DNA from: Sphingomonadaceae bacterium
Lineage (GTDB): Bacteria > Pseudomonadota > Alphaproteobacteria > Sphingomonadales > Sphingomonadaceae
Reading direction: 5' to 3'
Assembly: GCA_014380205.1 (NCBI GenBank)
Contig: JACMKH010000351.1
Location: 1 to 6,004 of the forward strand
DNA length: 6,004 nucleotides
Under the pieces are notes generated by a model. The model searched no databases, was not told the DNA's origin, and was given only the letters and a program-made list of their open reading frames with translations. Positions within the stretch are counted from its first letter, which is position 1, and every line of letters starts with the position of its first letter. This document shows positions 1 to 4,920 of this stretch, piece after piece. A program made the translations under genes and the position numbers.

Positions 1-28
1 CCGCGAACCCTGTCCTTTTCGCCCTTTC

Positions 29-172
29 ATGTCGGCACCCTCGTCCACGGCTTCCCTCGCCTCCGCCGCTCCGCTCGCGCCCGCCGCGGATGCGTCCGCC
101 CACGACGCCGCCCTCGCCGAGGACCACCGCCTGCTCGCCACCTTCAATGCCTGCGTCATCGCCCGCCCCTAG
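29..172 (+). CDS. possible small ORF of 47 residues, function unknown
   Basis: An ATG at 29 opens a frame of 47 codons ending in TAG at 170-172. By my count 42 of 47 third positions are G or C, as in real genes of this GC-rich DNA. In the nine in-frame codons upstream of the ATG only 4 of 9 are, which argues that coding starts near this ATG rather than running in from the left. The product has an Ala/Ser/Pro-rich N-terminal half (residues 2-28), then a more ordinary stretch containing EDHRLLATFNACVIARP at the C-terminus. I recognise no family. No Shine-Dalgarno is visible. The stop codon borrows its last two bases from the first two bases of the palindromic element at 171, so the reading frame may have been truncated by that element. 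The frame is also open to the window edge, so a longer protein entering from the left is possible. Confidence 0.35.
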   Translation: MSAPSSTASLASAAPLAPAADASAHDAALAEDHRLLATFNACVIARP

Positions 173-219
173 ACCATGATCGTTTCAGATCGAATGATCT
201 GAAACGTGAATCATGGTCT
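171..219. repeat. palindromic repeat element, copy A
   Basis: This is a near-perfect hairpin. Outer arms AGACCATGAT (171-180) and ATCATGGTCT (210-219) and inner arms GTTTCAGATC (182-191) and GATCTGAAAC (196-205) enclose a 4-nt loop (192-195). The two arms are joined by 1 nt on the left (181) but 4 nt on the right (206-209), so the element has a direction. It lies outside any convincing gene and resembles REP-type intergenic palindromes. Read on the minus strand it aligns with copy B. The asymmetric arm holds a GANTC site (208-212), the motif of the alphaproteobacterial CcrM methylase, possibly by chance. Confidence 0.85.
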
Positions 220-230
220 CATCATCGTTG

Positions 231-292
231 AGAGCCTGATTCACGCTTTCGGCGGAAGCGCAAAGCGCTTCCACCTCAAACGATCAGGCTCT
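231..292. repeat. palindromic repeat element, copy B (related to copy A, inverted)
   Basis: Outer arms AGAGCCTGAT (231-240) and ATCAGGCTCT (283-292) are perfect complements. The core is an 8-bp stem, GGAAGCGC (254-261) and GCGCTTCC (265-272), around an AAA loop. Between them, TTCACGCTTTC on the left faces CTCAAACG on the right. The same layout, with TGATTCACG(T/C)TT on one arm and AAACGATCA on the other, is found in copy A read on the opposite strand. The two are therefore diverged members of one family placed in opposite orientations 11 nt apart. A further small hairpin, TCTCA (217-221) with TGAGA (229-233), bridges the two. Confidence 0.85.
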
Positions 293-310
293 ACCCACAG
301 GCCCGCGCCA

Positions 311-339
311 TTGCCAGCGCGCACGCGTCGCGCCATGTG
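311..339 (+). promoter_or_regulatory. possible promoter of the nucleotidyltransferase gene
   Basis: TTGCCA (311-316) differs by one base from the TTGACA -35 box. It is followed by exactly 17 nt and then CATGTG (334-339), a poor -10 hexamer. The ATG at 346 begins 6 nt after it. The geometry is the same as in the three alkB-type promoters of this window and would give a leaderless transcript, which fits the absence of any Shine-Dalgarno. The -10 is weak, so this is tentative. Confidence 0.3.
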
Positions 340-345
340 CGCGCG

Positions 346-1134
346 ATGACCGATCCCACGATCCTGATCCTCGCGGGCCAGCGGCTCGGCAAGGTCGATC
401 CGCTCGCGGCGAAACACGGGGTCGAGCACAAATGCCTCGTGCCGCTGCTCGGCCGGCCGCTGATCGCGCACGTCCTCGCGATCGTCGAGGCGGCGTTCCC
501 CGACGCCTCGATCCTCGTCTCGATCAACGATGTCCATGCGCTCGATACGGAGCCCTCGGCCGCGCCGTTGATCGCCGCGGGGCGGCTCAGGACCGTCGCT
601 TCGGCCAAGAACCTGCTAGAGAGCGTTCTTGCCGCCGCCGATACCGCGGGTTGGCCGCTGCTCATCACCACCGGCGACAATGTCCTGATGACTCCCGAGG
701 CGCTCCGTGATTTCCATGCCTTCTGCCTCGCCGATCAGGCCGACGGCGCGGCGATGTTCGCGCGCAAGGAGGCTGTGCTCGCCGCGCACCCCGAGGGCCA
801 GCCGCGCTTCTGGAAGTTCCGCGACGGCGAGTTCTCCGGGTGCAACACTTTCTGGATAAAGGATCGCGGCGCGTTGTCCGTGGCGGAGATCTTCCGCCGC
901 GGCGGCCAGTTCCTCAAATTCCCCCGCCGCTTCATCGAAGCGTTCGGGCTGGTCAATTTGATCGGCTTTCGCCTCAACCTGTTCAGGGTCGATCAGCTGC
1001 TCCGCCGCATCTCGCGCCGCTTCGGCAGGAAGGTCGTCGCGAAGATCGTCAACGACGGCCGCCTCGCGATCGATGTCGACACCGAGTTCAGCCACATGGT
1101 CGCCGAGCGGCTATTGCGCGCGAAGGGTGGCTGA
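346..1134 (+). CDS. MobA-like NTP transferase domain protein (nucleotidyltransferase)
   Basis: The 262-residue product has the pattern of the Rossmann-like nucleotidyltransferase fold (MobA/CobY/IspD-type, NTP_transf_3). An N-terminal ILILAGQRLGK (residues 6-16) stands where the nucleotide-binding LAGGxGxRxG-K loop belongs, though shortened. KCLVPLLGRPLIAHVL (29-44) corresponds to the usual K-x-L-x-x-x-G-x-P-L-I segment. TTGDNVLM (108-115) carries the metal-binding aspartate D111, and DVDT (243-246) near the C-terminus resembles the closing aspartate motif of GTP:adenosylcobinamide-phosphate guanylyltransferases. A basic stretch (residues 184-230, many Arg/Lys) may bind membrane or a phosphate-rich substrate. 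Members activate a sugar, alcohol or cofactor phosphate with CTP or GTP; the substrate here cannot be read. The ATG at 346 is preferred over an in-frame GTG at 337 because it sits properly behind the possible promoter; neither has a Shine-Dalgarno. The 3' end overlaps the convergent alkB copy 1 by 24 bp. Confidence 0.85.
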   Translation: MTDPTILILAGQRLGKVDPLAAKHGVEHKCLVPLLGRPLIAHVLAIVEAAFPDASILVSINDVHALDTEPSAAPLIAAGRLRTVASAKNLLESVLAAADTAGWPLLITTGDNVLMTPEALRDFHAFCLADQADGAAMFARKEAVLAAHPEGQPRFWKFRDGEFSGCNTFWIKDRGALSVAEIFRRGGQFLKFPRRFIEAFGLVNLIGFRLNLFRVDQLLRRISRRFGRKVVAKIVNDGRLAIDVDTEFSHMVAERLLRAKGG

Positions 1135-2208
1135 TCGGGGCGCCTCGTCGACGGCGGCCTGCCCGCGCGCGGCGAAAGCGGCGAGCTCGCTGTCCATGAT
1201 CCGGAACCACAACGGCGGGACCAGCGCGAGCAGGAACATTCCCGAATAGCCATAGGGCAGCTGGGGCGCCTCGTCGTGGTGGCGCAGCTTGTAGAAGGGC
1301 CGATTGGATTGCTGGTGATGGTCCGAGTGGCGGCCGAGGTTGAACAGGTTGACGTTGGTCAGCAGGTGGCTCGAGTTCCAGCTGTGGGCGGGGCGCACGC
1401 GTTCGAACGCGCCGTCGGGGCCCCGCGTGCGGAGCAGGCCGTAATGCTCGATATAGTTGATCATCTCGAGCAGGGTCACCGCGAGCACGGCCTGCGCGAC
1501 GAACAGCAGCAGGCTCGTCGGGCCGAGCAGCCACCAGATCGCGAGCGCGAGCGCGAGCGTGAACAGGTGCCAAACCAGAATGTCGTTGTGGACCGAGAGC
1601 ACGGGGCGGCCGACGCGGCGCAGCCGTTCGGCCTCGAGCCGCCAGCCGCTGACCAGCCCCTGAAAGATCGAGCGCGGCACGAAGGCGTAGATCGATTCGC
1701 CCGCGCGCGCGGTCGCCGGGTCCTCGCGGGTCGCGACGCGCGCATGGTGGCCGCGGACATGCTCGACGCAGAAATGCGCATAGCCGACCAGCGCCATCAG
1801 CAGGAAGCCGAGCCGCCGCTGGCCGGGACGGCTGCGGTGCATGAGCTCGTGCGCGACGACGATGCCGATCAGCCCCGAGGTCGTCGCGATCGAGAGGATC
1901 AGGCCGAGCAGCTGCCACCAGGCGAGCGGCGTCACCGAGACCGCCCAGAGCGCCCAGGCGAGCAGGCCGATGCTCGTCCACGCGGCGAGCGGCAGCGCGC
2001 GCTCGAACAGCCGCGCGGCGCGATCCGAGAGACGCGCGAGCGCCTTCTCCGACGGCCAGCGCGAATGGCCGCGCCAAACGTCGATCGGCGGAAGCAGCAC
2101 GAACCCCGCGATCGGCACCGCGTAGAAGCCGAACCCGCCCAGATAGAAGCCGCCGACCACGGTCAGCGCGATCACGAGAGCGACGAAATAGGTGACCGGA
2201 TGCCGCAT
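1111..2208 (-). CDS. AlkB-family membrane di-iron hydroxylase, copy 1 (alkane 1-monooxygenase-like)
   Basis: This 365-residue inner-membrane protein has the full motif set of AlkB alkane hydroxylases. HELMHR is at 120-125, EHVRGHH at 149-155, NYIEHYGL (the HYG motif) at 251-258, and LGRHSDHH at 291-298. These supply nine histidines (H120, H124, H150, H154, H155, H255, H294, H297, H298), matching the nine-histidine di-iron site reported for AlkB structures. Hydrophobic segments lie near 7-24, 26-41, 72-91, 96-119, 132-148 and 213-250, in line with a six-helix fold. The family inserts one oxygen atom into a terminal C-H bond using electrons from rubredoxin. Of the three paralogues here this is the most canonical (RHSDHH, EHxRGHH, NYIEHYG). 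It differs by a four-residue insertion after the first box (around 127-133) and a longer C-terminal tail (350-365). No rubredoxin domain is fused. The start at 2208 aligns with MRYP of the other copies and lies 6 nt behind its -10 box; an upstream in-frame extension to 2376 runs across DUF4345 and is not believable. Confidence 0.93.
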   Translation of the reverse strand: MRHPVTYFVALVIALTVVGGFYLGGFGFYAVPIAGFVLLPPIDVWRGHSRWPSEKALARLSDRAARLFERALPLAAWTSIGLLAWALWAVSVTPLAWWQLLGLILSIATTSGLIGIVVAHELMHRSRPGQRRLGFLLMALVGYAHFCVEHVRGHHARVATREDPATARAGESIYAFVPRSIFQGLVSGWRLEAERLRRVGRPVLSVHNDILVWHLFTLALALAIWWLLGPTSLLLFVAQAVLAVTLLEMINYIEHYGLLRTRGPDGAFERVRPAHSWNSSHLLTNVNLFNLGRHSDHHQQSNRPFYKLRHHDEAPQLPYGYSGMFLLALVPPLWFRIMDSELAAFAARGQAAVDEAPRSATLRAQ

Positions 2209-2214
2209 GCGCCC

Positions 2215-2243
2215 AACATAGGCGCGCGGCGGTGGCGAGACAA
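2215..2243 (-). promoter_or_regulatory. promoter of alkB-like copy 1 (leaderless type)
   Basis: Read on the minus strand: TTGTCT (2243-2238), a spacer of exactly 17 bp, TATGTT (2220-2215), 6 nt, then the ATG at 2208. A σ70-type start would fall on or next to the ATG, so the message should lack a leader, and no Shine-Dalgarno is present. It shares CGATTGT and the spacing with the promoters of copies 2 and 3. It occupies the 44-bp gap after DUF4345, so copy 1 can be expressed independently of the upstream genes. Confidence 0.65.
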
Positions 2244-2252
2244 TCGAAGCGT

Positions 2253-2663
2253 TTAGGCGGGCGGGAGGCAGCGCCGCGCGACGCGCGCCTGCCAGAGCAT
2301 CAGCAGCGGCACGACGCCCAGCTCCATGACGAGGCCGAGCCTGTGCCCGAGCGAGGGCGCGCCGACCGCGACCCATGAAAGCCCGCGCGCCAGCCCACCC
2401 GTGATCACCATCGCGCCGAGCAGGCGGAACAACGGCGTTTTGTTCTCGATCGCCGAAACACAGCTCGCGAAGGCGAGGCCGAGCACCAGAAAAATCCCCG
2501 AAAGATACCGGAAATGGCTGTCGATGTCGGGCGCGCCCGCGTCGGAGGCGCCCTTGAGGATCGCCACTCCCTCGATCACCCCCGCCGCGCCGATCGTGAT
2601 CGGCACGAGGCTGGCAATCGCCACCGCGCCCTGGAGCAGCAGCTTTTCGCGCCGGCGGGTCAT
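2253..2663 (-). CDS. DUF4345 domain membrane protein
   Basis: This is a 136-residue hydrophobic protein of the DUF4345 family, which has no established function. Recognisable features are RYLSGIFLVLGLAF (52-65), LFRLLGAMVITGGLARGLSW (78-97) and a C-terminal LVMELGVVPLLMLWQARVAR (111-130), the usual pattern of this family at its usual length. Four membrane segments are likely (about 9-30, 54-72, 79-100, 107-125), with a basic N-terminus MTRRREK on the cytoplasmic side. Its ATG (2663-2661) overlaps the TGA of alkB copy 2 (2662-2660) in an ATGA junction, so translation should be coupled to that hydroxylase, and it probably has no promoter of its own. A longer in-frame extension upstream (to 3326) lies inside alkB copy 2 in another frame and is rejected. 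The coupling suggests, but does not prove, a role with copy 2. Confidence 0.85.
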   Translation of the reverse strand: MTRRREKLLLQGAVAIASLVPITIGAAGVIEGVAILKGASDAGAPDIDSHFRYLSGIFLVLGLAFASCVSAIENKTPLFRLLGAMVITGGLARGLSWVAVGAPSLGHRLGLVMELGVVPLLMLWQARVARRCLPPA

Positions 2664-3712
2664 CCTGGGGCGAGCGTTCGATCCGCGTGATAGGCGGCGA
2701 GCTCGCGATGCATAACGCGAAACCAAAGCGGCGGAACCAGCGAGATCAGCATCATCATCGCATAGCCGTGGGGCAATTGCGGGGCGGCGTGATCGGCGCC
2801 CAGCCGATGGTAGCGCTCGGCCGCGCGATTGTGATGCGCGGTGTGGCGGCCGAGATTGAACAGCGAGATGTTGGTCAACAGATGGTTGCAGTTCCAGGTA
2901 TGCGCAGAAGTCACGCGTTCGTATCCGCCGTCGGGGAGCCGCGCGCGCGCCAGCCCATAATGCTCGATATAGTCGATCAGCGCGAGGGTGAGCATGGCGA
3001 CCAGCGCCTGCCCGATAAACAACAGCGCGCTCACCGGCCCCAGCACGAGCCAGATCGCCGGGATCGCGAGCAAGCTGAAGCCATGCCAGACGAGCGATCG
3101 GTTGGCGATCGAGAAGGCCGGCCGGCCGGCGCGCGCGAGTCGGCGCCGCTCGATCTCCCAGCCGGCGCGCAACCCGCCAAACAGCCAGCGCGGGATGAAC
3201 GCGTAGAGCGATTCGCCGTAGCGCGAGGATGCCGCATCGTCGGGCGTCGCGACGACGACATGATGGCTGCGAATGTGCGTGATGCAGAAGTGCGAATAGC
3301 CGATCAAACCCATGATCGGAAAGCATAGCGGGCTTCCTCGATGGAGCAGCTCATGCGAGACGACGATGCCGACGGTCCCCGACATCAGGCCAACCGAAAT
3401 CACGAGGCCCGCGAGCTGCCACCAGGCAAGCGGCGTCGTCGAGGCGGCCCAGAGCGCCCACGCCAGCAGTCCGACGCTCGCGATCGCGCCGAGCCAAAGC
3501 ATCAGATCGTACATCCGCGCGGCTCTGCCGGACATCTCCGCGACCCTTTGCTCGGACGGCCAGATTGACTTGCCCACCATCTCGTCGAGCAGGGGCATGA
3601 TCAGCACCAGCCCGATCAAAGACCCGTAGAAGCCGACTCCTCCGCGATAAAATCCGACGATGACCAGAATGACGACCAACACGGGCATCGCATAGGCTAG
3701 GGGATAGCGCAT
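2660..3712 (-). CDS. AlkB-family membrane di-iron hydroxylase, copy 2 (divergent motifs)
   Basis: This 350-residue paralogue has HELLHR at 120-125, THIRSHH at 145-151, DYIEHYGL at 247-254 and LGRHTAHH at 287-294. All nine expected iron-binding histidines remain (H120, H124, H146, H150, H151, H251, H290, H293, H294). However, box 2 has lost its Glu (now Thr145) and its Gly (now Ser149), and the Asp of the last box is Ala292. The membrane layout follows copy 1: hydrophobic stretches near 8-41, 70-90, 98-119, 129-143 and 211-246. It should be an oxygenase of the alkane 1-monooxygenase/XylM superfamily, but the altered second-shell residues suggest a changed substrate or activity. The start at 3712 gives exactly the same length and N-terminus (MRYPxAY) as copy 3. 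It has its own leaderless-type promoter and is followed by DUF4345 with a 4-nt stop/start overlap. Confidence 0.92.
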   Translation of the reverse strand: MRYPLAYAMPVLVVILVIVGFYRGGVGFYGSLIGLVLIMPLLDEMVGKSIWPSEQRVAEMSGRAARMYDLMLWLGAIASVGLLAWALWAASTTPLAWWQLAGLVISVGLMSGTVGIVVSHELLHRGSPLCFPIMGLIGYSHFCITHIRSHHVVVATPDDAASSRYGESLYAFIPRWLFGGLRAGWEIERRRLARAGRPAFSIANRSLVWHGFSLLAIPAIWLVLGPVSALLFIGQALVAMLTLALIDYIEHYGLARARLPDGGYERVTSAHTWNCNHLLTNISLFNLGRHTAHHNRAAERYHRLGADHAAPQLPHGYAMMMLISLVPPLWFRVMHRELAAYHADRTLAPG

Positions 3713-3720
3713 CGCGGCCG

Positions 3721-3749
3721 AATATAAGCCGCCCGCAACGGCGGCACAA
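3721..3749 (-). promoter_or_regulatory. promoter of alkB-like copy 2 (leaderless type)
   Basis: Minus strand: TTGTGC (3749-3744), a 17-bp spacer, TATATT (3726-3721), 8 nt, then the ATG at 3712. GCGATTGTGCC around the -35 is identical to that of copy 3, while the spacer has diverged. The short distance to the ATG and the lack of a Shine-Dalgarno point to a leaderless mRNA. Confidence 0.65.
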
Positions 3750-3782
3750 TCGCGCCTTCCGTCTGCGGCCGTCGTCGTTCCC
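3743..3782 (-). repeat. duplicated segment: relic of the 3' end of the acidic membrane-protein gene plus alkB -35 region
   Basis: Two blocks match the region upstream of copy 3 in the same order and at the same spacing. GGCACAATCGCG (3743-3754) equals 4902-4913, and GCGGCCGTCGTCGTTCCC (3765-3782) equals 4924-4941, with a 10-nt unmatched stretch between them in both places. Similarity fades out within about 8 more bases. At 4924-4941 the 18-mer encodes the last six residues (GNDDGR) of the acidic protein. Here it is an orphan: the stop codon TAA has become AGA and no upstream coding part remains. It is best read as a leftover of the tandem duplication of the alkB unit. Confidence 0.7.
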
Positions 3783-3820
3783 GTCGACGGCGTCCTAGCT
3801 CCTCGCGCGCCGGGCTCAAC

Positions 3821-4873
3821 TCAGGCGGGCGCCGCGACGGTCCGCGCGCTCCACGCGGCGAGCTCGCGGTCCATCACACGAAACCACAGCGGCGGAATCA
3901 ACGCGAGCGTGAGCATCAGCGAATAGCCGTGCGGGAGCTGCGGCGCATCGGGATAGGTGCGCAGGCGATAGTAGGGAAGGCCGGGGCGCTCATGATGCGC
4001 GGTGTGGCGGCCAAGATTGAAGGTCGCGACGTTGGTGATCAGATAATCGCAGTTCCACGCGTGCGCCGGCCCGATGCGCTCATAGCGGCCGTCGGGCAGC
4101 TTCGCGCGGAGCAGCCCATAATGCTCGATATAGTCGATCGCGGCGAGGACCGAGACGCCGATCGCGCCCTGGATAACGAACAGCGCCACGCTCGTGGGGC
4201 CGAGCAGCCATGCGATCGCCGCGACCAGCGTGAGCGTGAAGCCGTGCCAGACGAGGATGCGGTTGCGGAACGAGAAGACGCCATGGCCCGCGCGGGCGAG
4301 GCGCAGCCGCTCGATCCGCCACGCGGTGCGCAGCCCCCAGGCGATGGTGCGCGGCACGAAGGCATAATAGGGCTCGCCGCGCCGCGCGGTGGCGGCGTCC
4401 TCGGGCGTCGCGACGAGGACATGATGGCCGCGCAGATGCTCGACGCAATAATGCGAATAGCCCATCGTCGCCATCAGCGGGAAAGCGAAGCGGCTGCCGC
4501 GATGGAGCAGCTCGTGCGACACGGCGATGCCGACGAGCCCCGCGACGACGCCCATCGAGAGGGCGAAACCGGCGAACTCCCACCAGGCCAGCGGCGTGAC
4601 CGACACCGCCCAGAGCGCCCAGCCGAGCAGCAACGCGCTGGCCAGCGCGCCATAGACGAGCATCCGGTCGTAGCGGCGCACGGTGCGCTGGCTGAGCCGC
4701 GCGAGCCGGCGGCTCGAAGGCCAGCGCGATACGCCCCGCCAATGCTCGACCAGCGGCATCAACAGGAAGGTCGCGATGGGCAGCGCGAAATAGCCCGGCC
4801 CGCCGAAATAGAATCCGGCGACGACCAGCGCGGCGACGATGACGCCGGCACCATAGGCGTAGGGGTAGCGCAT
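3821..4873 (-). CDS. AlkB-family membrane di-iron hydroxylase, copy 3
   Basis: This 350-residue paralogue has HELLHR at 120-125, EHLRGHH at 145-151, DYIEHYGL at 247-254 and LGRHTAHH at 287-294. The nine histidines sit at the same residue numbers as in copy 2. Box 2 is canonical (EHxRGHH), while the last box carries TA instead of SD (T291, A292), as in copy 2. With the shared MRYPxAY start, DYIEHYGL, WNC (273-275) and equal length, copies 2 and 3 are closer to each other than to copy 1. Hydrophobic segments near 8-41, 73-90, 98-119, 129-143 and 211-246 fit a polytopic inner-membrane enzyme. The start at 4873 is chosen because it aligns with copy 2 and sits 6 nt after the -10; a GTG at 4906 would add 11 residues but lies inside the promoter. 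It is the first hydroxylase after the acidic membrane-protein gene, 47 nt downstream of that gene's stop. Confidence 0.93.
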   Translation of the reverse strand: MRYPYAYGAGVIVAALVVAGFYFGGPGYFALPIATFLLMPLVEHWRGVSRWPSSRRLARLSQRTVRRYDRMLVYGALASALLLGWALWAVSVTPLAWWEFAGFALSMGVVAGLVGIAVSHELLHRGSRFAFPLMATMGYSHYCVEHLRGHHVLVATPEDAATARRGEPYYAFVPRTIAWGLRTAWRIERLRLARAGHGVFSFRNRILVWHGFTLTLVAAIAWLLGPTSVALFVIQGAIGVSVLAAIDYIEHYGLLRAKLPDGRYERIGPAHAWNCDYLITNVATFNLGRHTAHHERPGLPYYRLRTYPDAPQLPHGYSLMLTLALIPPLWFRVMDRELAAWSARTVAAPA

Positions 4874-4879
4874 CGCTGC

Positions 4880-4908
4880 ATCATAATCCGCGCGCCCGCC
4901 GGGCACAA
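4880..4908 (-). promoter_or_regulatory. promoter of alkB-like copy 3 (leaderless type)
   Basis: Minus strand: TTGTGC (4908-4903), a 17-bp spacer, TATGAT (4885-4880, five of six matches to TATAAT), 6 nt, then the ATG at 4873. It is the best -10 of the three. Transcription would start at or next to the first base of the start codon, and there is no Shine-Dalgarno. Confidence 0.68.
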
Positions 4909-4920
4909 TCGCGAGGGGGG

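Noticed and set aside
171..292. CRISPR array or rRNA/tRNA structure
   Set aside because: There are only two inverted, non-identical palindromes, with no regular repeat-spacer periodicity and no tRNA cloverleaf features.
241..537. Minus-strand frames across the palindromes and the start of the nucleotidyltransferase (241-537, 291-680)
   Set aside because: They run antisense through a well-supported gene and the repeat elements, with no recognisable protein pattern.
1088..2077. Minus-strand 329-codon frame overlapping alkB copy 1 in another frame
   Set aside because: It is an Arg/Ala/Pro-rich frame-shifted reading of the same DNA; the AlkB motifs are in the other frame.
1276..2256. Long + strand open frame opposite alkB copy 1 (326 codons), with similar frames at 2687-3328 and 3929-4924 opposite copies 2 and 3
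   Set aside because: They are antisense shadows: the composition is extreme (Arg/Glu/Asp/Gln-rich, no fold-like pattern), they recur in the same frame relation opposite each paralogue, and the minus-strand frames carry clear AlkB motifs. High GC content suppresses stop codons in such frames.
2664..3326. N-terminal extension of the DUF4345 frame through alkB copy 2
   Set aside because: It is out of frame with AlkB copy 2, and the DUF4345 domain begins right after the ATGA junction at 2663.
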